Source: a bacterium HR39
Lineage (GTDB): Bacteria > Pseudomonadota > Alphaproteobacteria > Geminicoccales > Geminicoccaceae
DNA: 6,591 nt
Direction: 5' to 3'
NCBI GenBank assembly: GCA_002898955.1
Contig: BEIP01000082.1
Coordinates: 1 to 6,591, forward strand
Below are positions 1-6,188 of this stretch, one piece after another (the first letter of the stretch is position 1; each line of letters opens with the position of its first letter). The notes beneath the pieces are model-generated. The model searched no databases. It saw only the letters and a program-made list of their open reading frames with translations, and was not told where the DNA came from. The translations under genes were made by a program, and so were the position numbers.

Positions 1-3000
1 AAGTGCCGTGGCCGGCTCGGCGGGCGGCGGTGCAGCGAGCCGTGCGGCGAGGTCCTCGCGCCAGCGCGCGAACGCTTCGCGTTCCCTGCGCGCTGCGGCG
101 AGCGCGCCCGCCGCGTCGGCCGGCAGTTCCGCAGCCGGCCGCAGGGCTTCGAAGCGGGCCCGCCAGGCTCCCTCCGGAGCCCTCTGCGCCACTGCGGCGA
201 GCAGCTCCCGCAGCGCGTCGGCCGATCCCGCCGCACGCAGCGTCGCCGCCAGCTGCAGCAGCCGGGCCGCATCCGCCGGATCGAGGCCGCCTTTCGCCGC
301 GTTCACCTGCGCGACCAGAGCCCGGCCGTGCCGGATCGTCGCTTGGGCATCCCGGAGCCGCATGGCGGCATCGAACAGCAGACGCGTTCCGTCCCGCGGG
401 TCGAGCCACGGCTCCAGCTCCGGGACGCGGCGGGGCTCGCCCGCTTCGAGGGCGGCGCGGGCGAGCAAGGGTGCGAGCTGCCGCATGCGATCGCCCCGCT
501 CCGACCATGCCCGCGCCAGCCTCTCCCCGAGGCCCAGAGCCTCCCGCGCCCGGCCGCTTTCGAGCAGCAGGCGCATGCGCAGGAGAGCGAGCTGCCGCGC
601 CGCCTCCTCCTGCGCGAAGGGCTCGAGGCGCTCGAGCAGAGCGAGGGCACGTGCGCCCGAGCCGGCCTCCGCGAGCGCTCCGGCGAGGCGCACGAGCACC
701 GGGACGGTCCCGGCGTCCGCCGTCACCAGTTCGGCATGACGCTCCCACAGCCGGAGGGCCTCCTCCGGGGCCAGCTTCGGCGGCGCATCGGGATCGAGCG
801 CCGAGCGAATGAGAGTCCGCATCCGTCCCGGCACGTCCCGCGCTTCCGCCGAGTCCGCAAAGCGTGCCAGCAGTTCGCGCCAGGCGGCCAGGGCCTCCTC
901 GACGTGGCCGTTCTCGGCCCGCAGATCTCCCAGCATCCGCAGCATGGCCGGCTCCCACGGATGCCCGCGCCACAGCGGCGCCAGAGTCTCCAGCCGGGCC
1001 AGCGCCCGCTTCGGGGTGATCCGTCCCCCGTCCCGCTCGATGCGCAGCCGTGCGAAGGCCGCCTGCAGGGCGATCTGCCAGTCCGCCTCCTCCTCGAGCC
1101 GGCGGAGGATGGCGAGCGCTTCCTTCTCGGCGCCGTCACGGGCGACCGCCAGCGCCTCCAGGAAGCGGAGCCGCTCGCGCAGGGGGCGTTCCAGCGGCAT
1201 GCGGGAGAGCCGGTCGAGCCACACGAAGGTGCGGTCGGGATCACCGGTCTGCAGGGCGATGGTGGCGATCACCGGTCCCAGCCGCTTCTGGAGCGGTTCG
1301 GGATAGTCCTTCAGGACCCGATGCGCGCGGTCGAGATCGCGGCCGGCCTCGTCCCAACGGCCTTCGGCCGCGGCGCGGAGCGCCCGGTAGAGGGCCGCTT
1401 CGGGCGAGCGGGCGAGCTCGGGATCGGCGAGGAGGGAGTCCATCTCCGCCCGGTCCCCCGCGAGGGCGGCCGCGGCGAGTCCGAGAGCACGGCGCCGGAT
1501 CTCGGCCGAGCCGTCGAGCAGCGCGAGCAGCGTACGCGCCTCCGGCCCCAGCGCGTCGGCCAGCTCCAGACGGGCCAGTTCCAGCCGGGCCCGCCGGGCC
1601 CTGTTCGGATCCGGATCCGCGAGGTGCGCGCGGGCCCGGCGACGCAGCTCGTCGCGCCGTGCCGGATCGAGCCCGGCCAGCTCCGCGAGACCGAAGGTCG
1701 TCGTCCACGGAACGGGCTCGAACCGCTCTTCCCGCGACGGGGCCGCGCCCTGTTCCGGCTGTCCGGGACCGACCCGGGGACGCTCCTCACGGGAGGCCTC
1801 TGCCGCCGTTCCGGCCGCCGCGTGCCGTTGCACCGCCTGCTGCGGCGCTTCGATGCCGTGTCCGGATTCGGCCCCGGGCTCGCCCGCCGGCGGCCGATGC
1901 CCGTCGTCCGGATGCGGGACGTCCGCGCCGTGGCCTCCGCTCCGGGAGGCGGCGTCGCTCCCGAGTGCGACGTGGTCGTGCGGACGCACCTCGGCCGCGT
2001 GACCGCCTGCCGGCCGATCGGACGCGGAAGGCTCGCGCAGGGCGTCACCGGTCTCGGCCGCGGCATGCCCGACCGGTGATCGCTCCGGCGGTGCCGGCGA
2101 CGTCGATGCGTGGGCCGTCACCGGCACGGCGTCGCCATGATGCGGTGGATTCCCCCCGTCTTCCCGCCCGGAGTGCGCGGTCGCGAGCGCAACCGGCGCA
2201 GACGTCGCGTCGTGGCCGGGCGGCTCCGCGTCCTCCCGCATTGCCTGCGGCGCACCGGCTGCACGGTGATCCGCCCCCCTTCCACGGGCGTCGTGCGCAT
2301 CCGGGGGGAGGACGTCGCCCTCGCGGCCGGAGCCGTGTGCGGCCGGCGCGGTATGGCCCCGGGGCGCCGGCTCCCCGGGGCCCGCACGCGCGATCCGCAG
2401 TCCGCCTGGGCGGGTGATGCGCACGCCGCCCGCCACCGGCTCGATGGCCAGATCGTCCCGCTGCGGACGGATGACGGCCCCCGCGAGCGTGGGCAGCAGG
2501 GTGAGGTCGACGAACCGTCGCGGCCGCGGGACGGCCCGATCCGCCCGATCGAAGCCCAGCGCCAGGAGGCGCTCGCCGGCCACCCCGTCGACGAACGGCA
2601 TCACGGAGCGGGCCTCCGGCACGAAGAGCGCGTCGGCCCGCGCCACGACATCGACGGGCCGGGGCTCCGCGCCCGCTCCGAAGACGAGCCGCCAGTCCCC
2701 TCCCTCCCCTTCGATCCGCACCGGTTCCGCTCCGGTGAGCACGAGCGTCACCAGCGTGCCCGAGTCCAGCTTCACCACGCGGAAGGCACGGCTGCGCCGG
2801 CCCAGCACCTCCGCGAGCTGCGCACCCTCGGCCTCCACCGGCTCCGCCGGCCGGTCGAAGACCAGGAACAGCCGTGATCCGCGTCGCAGGGCAGCGGCGG
2901 CCACCGGCCGTTCCCAGACGAAGCGCACCGCCGCATCTCCCTCGCGCAGGACCCGCAGGCGCACGGGCGCGCTGTCGGCGTGGGCCGTGCGACCCGGTGC

Positions 3001-3951
3001 TCCGTCCCCGGTCTCCGCGCCGGACAGGACCGAGGCGGCCGCCGTCTCCGCGTGCCCGTCGCCCGGCTCACTCTGCACCCCCGAGACGGCTTCGCCCGCA
3101 CCGGCGGCCCCCCGCGGATGCGGGTCCGGAACACCTCCGCGATCCCGGTGCGCGTGCGGCGTGCCGCCGCGGCTCCCGCCGGCAGCGTCCGCCGGGGATG
3201 GAGCGGTGTCTGCCGCCGACGGCGGGCCGCGGGAGACGTCCGCCGTGTCCGCCTCCGGGGCCGCCGCGCCCGCGGCCGCCGTCGCAGCGGCGCCGTCTTC
3301 GCGCAGCAGGTCGACCACCAGGCGATCGGGCGGCAGTCGCAGGACGGAGGTGCGCCAGCCGGACGCCGGCCGCAGGAGCAGGGCCCCGTCGGACCCGCGC
3401 GAAGCCTCCAGCACGTCGAGCGCGGCCAGGTCCGGCGTCACCCCGCGGGCGAGGGAGCGGTTGAAGCGCAGCGCAATGGCGTCCCCAGCCGGACCGACGT
3501 CGGCCGACGCGGCCCCGGGGCCTTCGAAGACGAGGCGCACCCGGCCCGGATCACGGCCGATCCGCAGACCGATGTCGTCGGTGCGCATACGCTCCAGCAC
3601 GAGCCGCCAGCGCCCCGGTGCATCCTGTACCAGCCGGGCCTCGACCCCGCGGCGCAGCAGCAGGACGAGACCGTCCCCCTTCGCCGTGGGCGATCCGCCG
3701 GCGACGAAATCGTCCGCACCCGCGACGAGGCGGGCCACATCCGGGGGGTCGTCGCCACGGAAGCGGAGGATCAGACGGTCGCCCTCGCGATCGGCCGCGA
3801 TCCGCAGACCGTCCGGCCCGCCGAGCGCGAGCTCCGCACGGGTACCCCGGATCTCCCGTTCCACCGCCACCCGCGCAGCGGCGTCGCCGCCCCCGGAGAC
3901 CACCCCGGGCACGAGCGCCACGACCACCAGGAGGAGGCGGAGAGGACTCAC
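1..3951 (-). CDS. Giant exported TPR-type protein, 3' end outside window
   Basis: The frame is open for all 1317 codons from the GTG at 3951 to position 1; I checked it for in-frame stops and found none. The protein starts with a signal peptide (MSPLRLLLVVVALVPG, then Ser/Gly/Ala), so it should be periplasmic or envelope-bound. In order: two beta-rich modules (about residues 58-217); an Ala/Gly/Pro linker (218-328); a third such module and further beta-rich sequence (about 335-524); a second linker rich in His, Ala, Gly, Pro and Asp (525-740); then an all-helical, Ala/Leu/Arg-rich region (745-1317) with TPR-like helix pairs, for example around 848-877, 1000-1031 and 1118-1148. TPR arrays bind partner proteins. 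I do not recognise the full protein. FimV-like scaffolds and rhizobial MotC are loose analogies only. The overlap with the MotB-like gene (GTGA) suggests it works with that membrane protein, perhaps as a periplasmic scaffold around a motor. Its C-terminus may be near, since residues 1307-1317 are Pro/Ala-rich. Confidence 0.85.
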   Translation of the reverse strand, partial: MSPLRLLLVVVALVPGVVSGGGDAAARVAVEREIRGTRAELALGGPDGLRIAADREGDRLILRFRGDDPPDVARLVAGADDFVAGGSPTAKGDGLVLLLRRGVEARLVQDAPGRWRLVLERMRTDDIGLRIGRDPGRVRLVFEGPGAASADVGPAGDAIALRFNRSLARGVTPDLAALDVLEASRGSDGALLLRPASGWRTSVLRLPPDRLVVDLLREDGAAATAAAGAAAPEADTADVSRGPPSAADTAPSPADAAGGSRGGTPHAHRDRGGVPDPHPRGAAGAGEAVSGVQSEPGDGHAETAAASVLSGAETGDGAPGRTAHADSAPVRLRVLREGDAAVRFVWERPVAAAALRRGSRLFLVFDRPAEPVEAEGAQLAEVLGRRSRAFRVVKLDSGTLVTLVLTGAEPVRIEGEGGDWRLVFGAGAEPRPVDVVARADALFVPEARSVMPFVDGVAGERLLALGFDRADRAVPRPRRFVDLTLLPTLAGAVIRPQRDDLAIEPVAGGVRITRPGGLRIARAGPGEPAPRGHTAPAAHGSGREGDVLPPDAHDARGRGADHRAAGAPQAMREDAEPPGHDATSAPVALATAHSGREDGGNPPHHGDAVPVTAHASTSPAPPERSPVGHAAAETGDALREPSASDRPAGGHAAEVRPHDHVALGSDAASRSGGHGADVPHPDDGHRPPAGEPGAESGHGIEAPQQAVQRHAAAGTAAEASREERPRVGPGQPEQGAAPSREERFEPVPWTTTFGLAELAGLDPARRDELRRRARAHLADPDPNRARRARLELARLELADALGPEARTLLALLDGSAEIRRRALGLAAAALAGDRAEMDSLLADPELARSPEAALYRALRAAAEGRWDEAGRDLDRAHRVLKDYPEPLQKRLGPVIATIALQTGDPDRTFVWLDRLSRMPLERPLRERLRFLEALAVARDGAEKEALAILRRLEEEADWQIALQAAFARLRIERDGGRITPKRALARLETLAPLWRGHPWEPAMLRMLGDLRAENGHVEEALAAWRELLARFADSAEARDVPGRMRTLIRSALDPDAPPKLAPEEALRLWERHAELVTADAGTVPVLVRLAGALAEAGSGARALALLERLEPFAQEEAARQLALLRMRLLLESGRAREALGLGERLARAWSERGDRMRQLAPLLARAALEAGEPRRVPELEPWLDPRDGTRLLFDAAMRLRDAQATIRHGRALVAQVNAAKGGLDPADAARLLQLAATLRAAGSADALRELLAAVAQRAPEGAWRARFEALRPAAELPADAAGALAAARREREAFARWREDLAARLAAPPPAEPATAL
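1732..2379 (-). other. Histidine-rich low-complexity linker 2 of the giant protein
   Basis: Residues 525-740 are Ala/Gly/Pro/Asp/Glu-rich and likely disordered, joining the beta-rich half to the TPR-like half. Eighteen histidines fall between residues 533 and 710, about one in ten, including HH at 604-605 and HDH at 658-660. A short motif SREER occurs twice (720-724 and 739-743) just before the helical region. Coding on the minus strand is continuous through it, so it is a spacer in the protein and not a gap between genes. Confidence 0.6.
2677..3780 (-). repeat. Three diverged copies of a beta-rich module inside the giant protein
   Basis: Copy 1 (residues 58-121), copy 2 (about 156-217) and copy 3 (about 358-424) share one pattern: a strand such as RLILRF, AIALRF or RLFLVF; then about 25 residues with a Leu and an Asp/Val core; then GDGLVLLL, SDGALLL or DSGTLVTLVL; then a closing strand such as WRLVLE, RLVVDLL or WRLVF. 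Copies 1 and 2 are each preceded by a GLRI motif, encoded by an identical 14-base word (CGATCCGCAGACCG on the plus strand) at 3798-3811 and 3558-3571, exactly 80 codons apart. A third GLRI occurs at about residue 517. This looks like old in-frame duplication of an envelope beta domain, possibly AMIN-like; the family name is a guess. Confidence 0.55.
2968..3300 (-). other. Low-complexity linker 1 of the giant protein
   Basis: Residues 218-328 are dominated by Ala, Gly, Pro, Asp, Ser and Thr with no long hydrophobic stretch, so they are probably disordered. They separate beta modules 1-2 from module 3. Five histidines occur here (266, 268, 278, 300, 324), while I see none in residues 1-217. Confidence 0.6.
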
Positions 3952-4493
3952 GGCCGCTCCTCCTCGATCACCAAGGCGAGCGAGCCGCCGCCGTCGCGAC
4001 GCAGCAGGAGCTTCGGGAGCCGCTGCGGATCCGGTGCGAGCCCGATGGCGAGGTCGCGGAGTGCGGCCCACGGTGCGCGCGCCGGATCCACCCCGGCGTC
4101 CTCGAGGATCAGGACCGTGGAGATCGCCGGAGCCGTGGCGAGGGGCGCGAGGACGGCGGCCATGGCACCGGCGCAGGAACGGAGTTCCGCAAGGCGATGC
4201 GCGTCCCATTCGGCGCGCATGCGGTCTACGACGAGGGTGATGCGCGCGGGCCGGCAGGACGGCGGCAGGTGCGCGAGTCCGTCCCGCGCCAGCGCCGCCC
4301 GGTACGGGAAGGAGCCGGCCGGGGAGGCGTTTCCCGCCCGTGAGGGCAGGCCGGCCACCGGCACCGGGGCCACGGGCACGGTACCGGAGGGGGGCGCCGG
4401 TTCGAAGCGACGTGTGGAGACCAGGAGCGCGAAGAAGGCGAGCAGCAGCGCCGCGAGGTCGGTGAAGGACAGGAGCCAGAGGCTGCGGCTCAT
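3948..4493 (-). CDS. Small MotB-like membrane protein with the stator aspartate (gene B)
   Basis: This 181-residue protein begins with MSRSLWLLSFTDLAALLLAF, which matches the start of MotB-type stator subunits: a short cytoplasmic tail, an aromatic/Ser/Phe lead-in, then Asp12 at the head of the only transmembrane helix (about 7-26). In MotB that Asp carries the coupling ion. The rest (about 30-181) is predicted to be periplasmic. It begins with a Pro-rich linker and then has alternating strands and helices (ITLVVDRM, ISTVLILEDAG, KLLLRRDGG, LALVIEEE). I do not see the normal OmpA-type peptidoglycan-binding motif, and the protein is much shorter than MotB (about 300 residues). The chosen ATG overlaps the previous stop (ATGA) and has GGGGAG eight bases upstream; an ATG 36 bases further upstream lies inside the previous gene and is less likely. 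ExbD/TolR-like function is an alternative, since those proteins share the Asp-bearing helix. Confidence 0.78.
   Translation of the reverse strand: MSRSLWLLSFTDLAALLLAFFALLVSTRRFEPAPPSGTVPVAPVPVAGLPSRAGNASPAGSFPYRAALARDGLAHLPPSCRPARITLVVDRMRAEWDAHRLAELRSCAGAMAAVLAPLATAPAISTVLILEDAGVDPARAPWAALRDLAIGLAPDPQRLPKLLLRRDGGGSLALVIEEERP
3959..3964 (-). promoter_or_regulatory. Shine-Dalgarno site that decides the GTG start of the giant protein
   Basis: The minus strand reads AGGAGG, seven bases before a GTG at 3951-3949. The GTG overlaps the preceding gene's stop as GTGA. There is no in-frame ATG near this point, and the GTG opens directly on a good signal peptide, so this site supports the non-ATG start. 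Confidence 0.75.
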
Positions 4494-5140
4494 GCCGCAC
4501 TCTCCCCGGGTCGGGCCTCGAAGCGCCATCTGCCGCTTCCGCGCGGATCCAGACCGACCAGGAGCCGCGCGGAGACGGCTCCATGGGCTTCCAGCAGACG
4601 GAGGACATCACCGAGGCGGGCCAGGCTCTCCGTTCCTCCGTCCGGCGCGAGCACCCGGATCTCCCAGCCGGCCCGGCTCGCCGCGGCGAGCCGGGCGAAC
4701 AGGAACAGGCGTGCCCGCACCACCCGGCCGTCCGCATCGAACAGACGCGTGGAGTCGAGCTCGAGGCGGAGCGGCCCGTCGGTTCCCGCCCGCGCGAAGC
4801 CGCCGAGGGGTCCTTCCGCCTCCTCGGTGCCGCCCTCGCCCCTCGCACCGGGAACGCTCCACCCGGCGGGTCCGCCGAGCGCGGCGCGGACCGAACCGAC
4901 GGCCAGCACCGCCCGACCGGTATCCGGCCGCCCCTGGGTGACGAGGGACGCGAAGACCCCGCACAGCAGCAGAAACAGGGCCAGCACGCCCGGTCCTCCC
5001 ACGGCGGATCCGTCCGTGGCCGGAGAGCCCCCGCCCGGCCGTCCGGCATCCGGGGCGGCACGGAGGTCCGGAAGCCCGGACGCCGGGGCCGCCTGGGGCG
5101 GTTCAGCGCCGCGGGTTGCGGTGGTGGCCGAGGAGGGCAT
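4490..5140 (-). CDS. Single-pass membrane protein, MotB/OmpA-like but without the channel aspartate (gene A)
   Basis: A 216-residue protein of no family I can name with certainty. Residues 1-50 are Pro/Ala/Gly-rich and probably cytoplasmic and disordered. One transmembrane helix follows (about 51-68, VLALFLLLCGVFASLV). A Gly-rich stretch leads to a periplasmic domain at about 123-210. Its pattern (beta strand, LFDADGR turn, helix, strand IRVLAPDGG, helix ending in LLEAHG, strand ARLLVG, WRFEARP) resembles a degenerate OmpA/MotB peptidoglycan-binding fold. Aligned without gaps to the next gene's helix (FASLVTQGR against FALLVSTRR), the proton-carrying Asp of MotB is replaced by Ala54. A canonical stator role is therefore unlikely for this subunit alone. 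The start is set by a strong AGGAGG six bases upstream, although it lies 38 bases inside cheZ. The stop overlaps the next ATG (ATGA). The gene is real by layout and coding character; the function is inferred from neighbours. Confidence 0.75.
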   Translation of the reverse strand: MPSSATTATRGAEPPQAAPASGLPDLRAAPDAGRPGGGSPATDGSAVGGPGVLALFLLLCGVFASLVTQGRPDTGRAVLAVGSVRAALGGPAGWSVPGARGEGGTEEAEGPLGGFARAGTDGPLRLELDSTRLFDADGRVVRARLFLFARLAAASRAGWEIRVLAPDGGTESLARLGDVLRLLEAHGAVSARLLVGLDPRGSGRWRFEARPGESAA

Positions 5141-5729
5141 CGATCTCCTCCTGGGGCGTCCCCTGTCCCGGCAGCGCCGGGCCGTTGAGCAGCGATCGCG
5201 GCTCTTCCGCCGCCGGCGGACGTGCTGGAAGAGCCCGGTAGGATTCGCGGATCTGCCGCAGGCGGCGATCCACTTCCTCGAGGGAGTCCACGACCTTGCG
5301 GATGCGCTGGCCGGGGATGTCGTGGAAGCTGCAGGCTTCGTAGACGCGCGTGAGCTGGGCGAGCAGCGGCCCCCGCCGGGGCTCGGGAAGCTGTTCCAGC
5401 AGCCGCTCCATGGCCTCGCAGGCGTCGAGGATCTCGTTGGTAGCCTCCTCGAGGTGCCGGGCCACCGCGTCGAGCTCGCCGTTCGCCACCGCCAGATGAC
5501 GCCGGCGCAGTTCCTCGGGCGCGAGCTCGCGCAGCTCGCGCCGCGTCTCGGCGATCACCCGCGCGAGGCCGTCCACGTCGGCACGGACCCGTGCGGCGAG
5601 CTCGTTCACCCGGTCTTCCAGCTTGGTGACGAGTTCCCGGACGGCGACGAACAGGGCGTCGAAGGAGATGTCGCCGTCGTCGGACTGCCGAAGCGGCCCG
5701 GCCCAGCCCTCTGCGGTGTCGGCGCTCAT
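5103..5729 (-). CDS. cheZ: CheY-P phosphatase CheZ
   Basis: This 208-residue cytoplasmic protein has the long helical-hairpin make-up of CheZ and speeds dephosphorylation of CheY-P. The catalytic signature is the run ACSFHDIPGQRI near residues 132-143. Gln141 corresponds to the catalytic glutamine of E. coli CheZ (Gln147), and Asp137 to its Asp143, with the same spacing of four. The preceding helix carries the family's ATNEILDACEAMERLL block (residues 96-111). Charged heptad-like helices fill residues 25-70. After a Pro/Ala-rich linker (about 167-191) the tail PQEEIDALLG (192-201) resembles the C-terminal CheY-binding peptide of CheZ, followed by seven extra residues, mostly basic or polar. 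The ATG overlaps the cheY stop (ATGA) and has GAGG upstream inside cheY. The 3' end overlaps the next gene by 38 bases. CheZ is missing from many alphaproteobacterial orders, so its presence helps place the organism. Confidence 0.95.
   Translation of the reverse strand: MSADTAEGWAGPLRQSDDGDISFDALFVAVRELVTKLEDRVNELAARVRADVDGLARVIAETRRELRELAPEELRRRHLAVANGELDAVARHLEEATNEILDACEAMERLLEQLPEPRRGPLLAQLTRVYEACSFHDIPGQRIRKVVDSLEEVDRRLRQIRESYRALPARPPAAEEPRSLLNGPALPGQGTPQEEIDALLGHHRNPRR
5146..5152 (-). promoter_or_regulatory. Shine-Dalgarno site inside cheZ for the downstream gene
   Basis: The minus strand reads AGGAGGA here, with six bases between AGGAGG and the ATG at 5140-5138. This is close to a perfect ribosome binding site and fixes the start of the next gene inside the 3' end of cheZ. 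The same bases encode part of the QEEIDALL tail of CheZ. Confidence 0.8.
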
Positions 5730-6106
5730 CGCAGGACCGCCTCGATCTTGGCGCGGAGCGTCTCCGCGTTGAACGGTTTGACGATGTAGTTGTCCACCCC
5801 GGCCTCCTTGGCCGCGAGGACGTTCTCCTTGCGGCTTTCCGCCGTCACCATGATGAACGGGATGTCCCTGAGCTGGGGATCGGCGCGCACCGCCTTCAGC
5901 AGTTCGAGACCGGTCATGGGCTGCATGTTCCAGTCCGAGATCACCAGCCCGTAGGGTTTCTCCCGGAGCTTGCGCAGGGCGGTCGCCCCGTCGGTCGCCT
6001 CGTCGACGTTGGTGAAGTCGAGCTGGCGCAGCAGACTGCGGATGATCCGCAGCATGGTCCGGTAGTCGTCGACGATCAGGATGGGAATGTTCCTGTCCAC
6101 GGCCAT
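5726..6106 (-). CDS. cheY: Chemotaxis response regulator CheY
   Basis: This is a 126-residue stand-alone receiver domain, the usual size for CheY. When phosphorylated by CheA it binds the flagellar switch protein FliM and changes motor rotation. All active-site residues are present: the acidic pair Asp13-Asp14, the phospho-acceptor Asp58 in the ISDWNM stretch, Thr88 in MVTAES, and Lys110 in the VKPF motif, with Tyr107 as the switch aromatic. There is no output domain, so it is a signalling receiver and not a transcription factor. The ATG start gives the family's usual N-terminus; a GGGGAG ribosome site lies 11 bases upstream. The stop codon overlaps the cheZ start by 4 bases (ATGA), so CheY and its phosphatase are translationally coupled. 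It is the first gene of the operon, preceded by a CtrA-like box. The close pairing with cheZ makes a motor-controlling CheY more likely than a general receiver. Confidence 0.96.
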   Translation of the reverse strand: MAVDRNIPILIVDDYRTMLRIIRSLLRQLDFTNVDEATDGATALRKLREKPYGLVISDWNMQPMTGLELLKAVRADPQLRDIPFIMVTAESRKENVLAAKEAGVDNYIVKPFNAETLRAKIEAVLR

Positions 6107-6156
6107 GGGCGCACCGTCTCCCCGCTGGAGCCGCCCACGGTTCTACCCCACATCCC

Positions 6157-6171
6157 CTAAGCGACGGTTAA
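6157..6171 (-). promoter_or_regulatory. CtrA-like box upstream of cheY (TTAA-N7-TTAG)
   Basis: The minus strand reads TTAACCGTCGCTTAG. This matches the full CtrA recognition motif of alphaproteobacteria (TTAA, seven bases, TTAA) at all but the last base. I found no other TTAA anywhere in this GC-rich window, which makes chance placement 51 bases before the cheY start less likely. CtrA is the known master regulator of motility and chemotaxis genes in several alphaproteobacterial orders. A possible -10 element, TAGAAC, sits at 6145-6140 on the minus strand, but its spacing from the box is not ideal. A promoter for the cheY operon in this gap is expected from layout; control by CtrA is inference. 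Confidence 0.45.
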
Positions 6172-6188
6172 CGCCCCCGCGGAACACG

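Noticed and set aside
1311..2066. Minus-strand frame of 251 codons inside the giant gene
   Set aside because: It is an out-of-frame reading of the linker and early helical region, rich in Arg/Pro/Ser. The frame from the GTG at 3951 is open through the whole stretch and gives sensible secondary structure.
328..2079. Plus-strand open frame of 583 codons opposite the giant gene
   Set aside because: It is in exact codon register with the minus-strand gene, so it would be closed only by TTA, CTA or TCA codons, which are rare in such GC-rich coding DNA. Its translation is Arg/Pro/Gly-rich with no recognisable domain, while the minus strand gives an ordered TPR-like protein.
1732..3300. Possible gene break or frameshift in the low-complexity stretches of the giant gene
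   Set aside because: Both linkers stay open in the same frame as the structured regions on either side, and there is no ribosome site or start-like region between them. A single multidomain protein with disordered spacers explains the data.
2414..4240. Plus-strand open frame of 608 codons
   Set aside because: It runs antisense across two minus-strand genes, is made almost wholly of Arg, Ser, Pro and Ala, and has no domain or convincing ribosome site.
4494..4529. Upstream ATG giving gene B twelve extra residues
   Set aside because: It lies inside gene A with no good ribosome site. The ATG at 4493 has GGGGAG at good spacing, forms the ATGA overlap typical of this operon, and gives the short N-terminus normal for MotB-type proteins.
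2980..4941. Plus-strand open frame of 653 codons
   Set aside because: It crosses three minus-strand genes whose boundaries are well supported by overlaps and ribosome sites. The translation is low-complexity, as expected of a GC-driven shadow frame.
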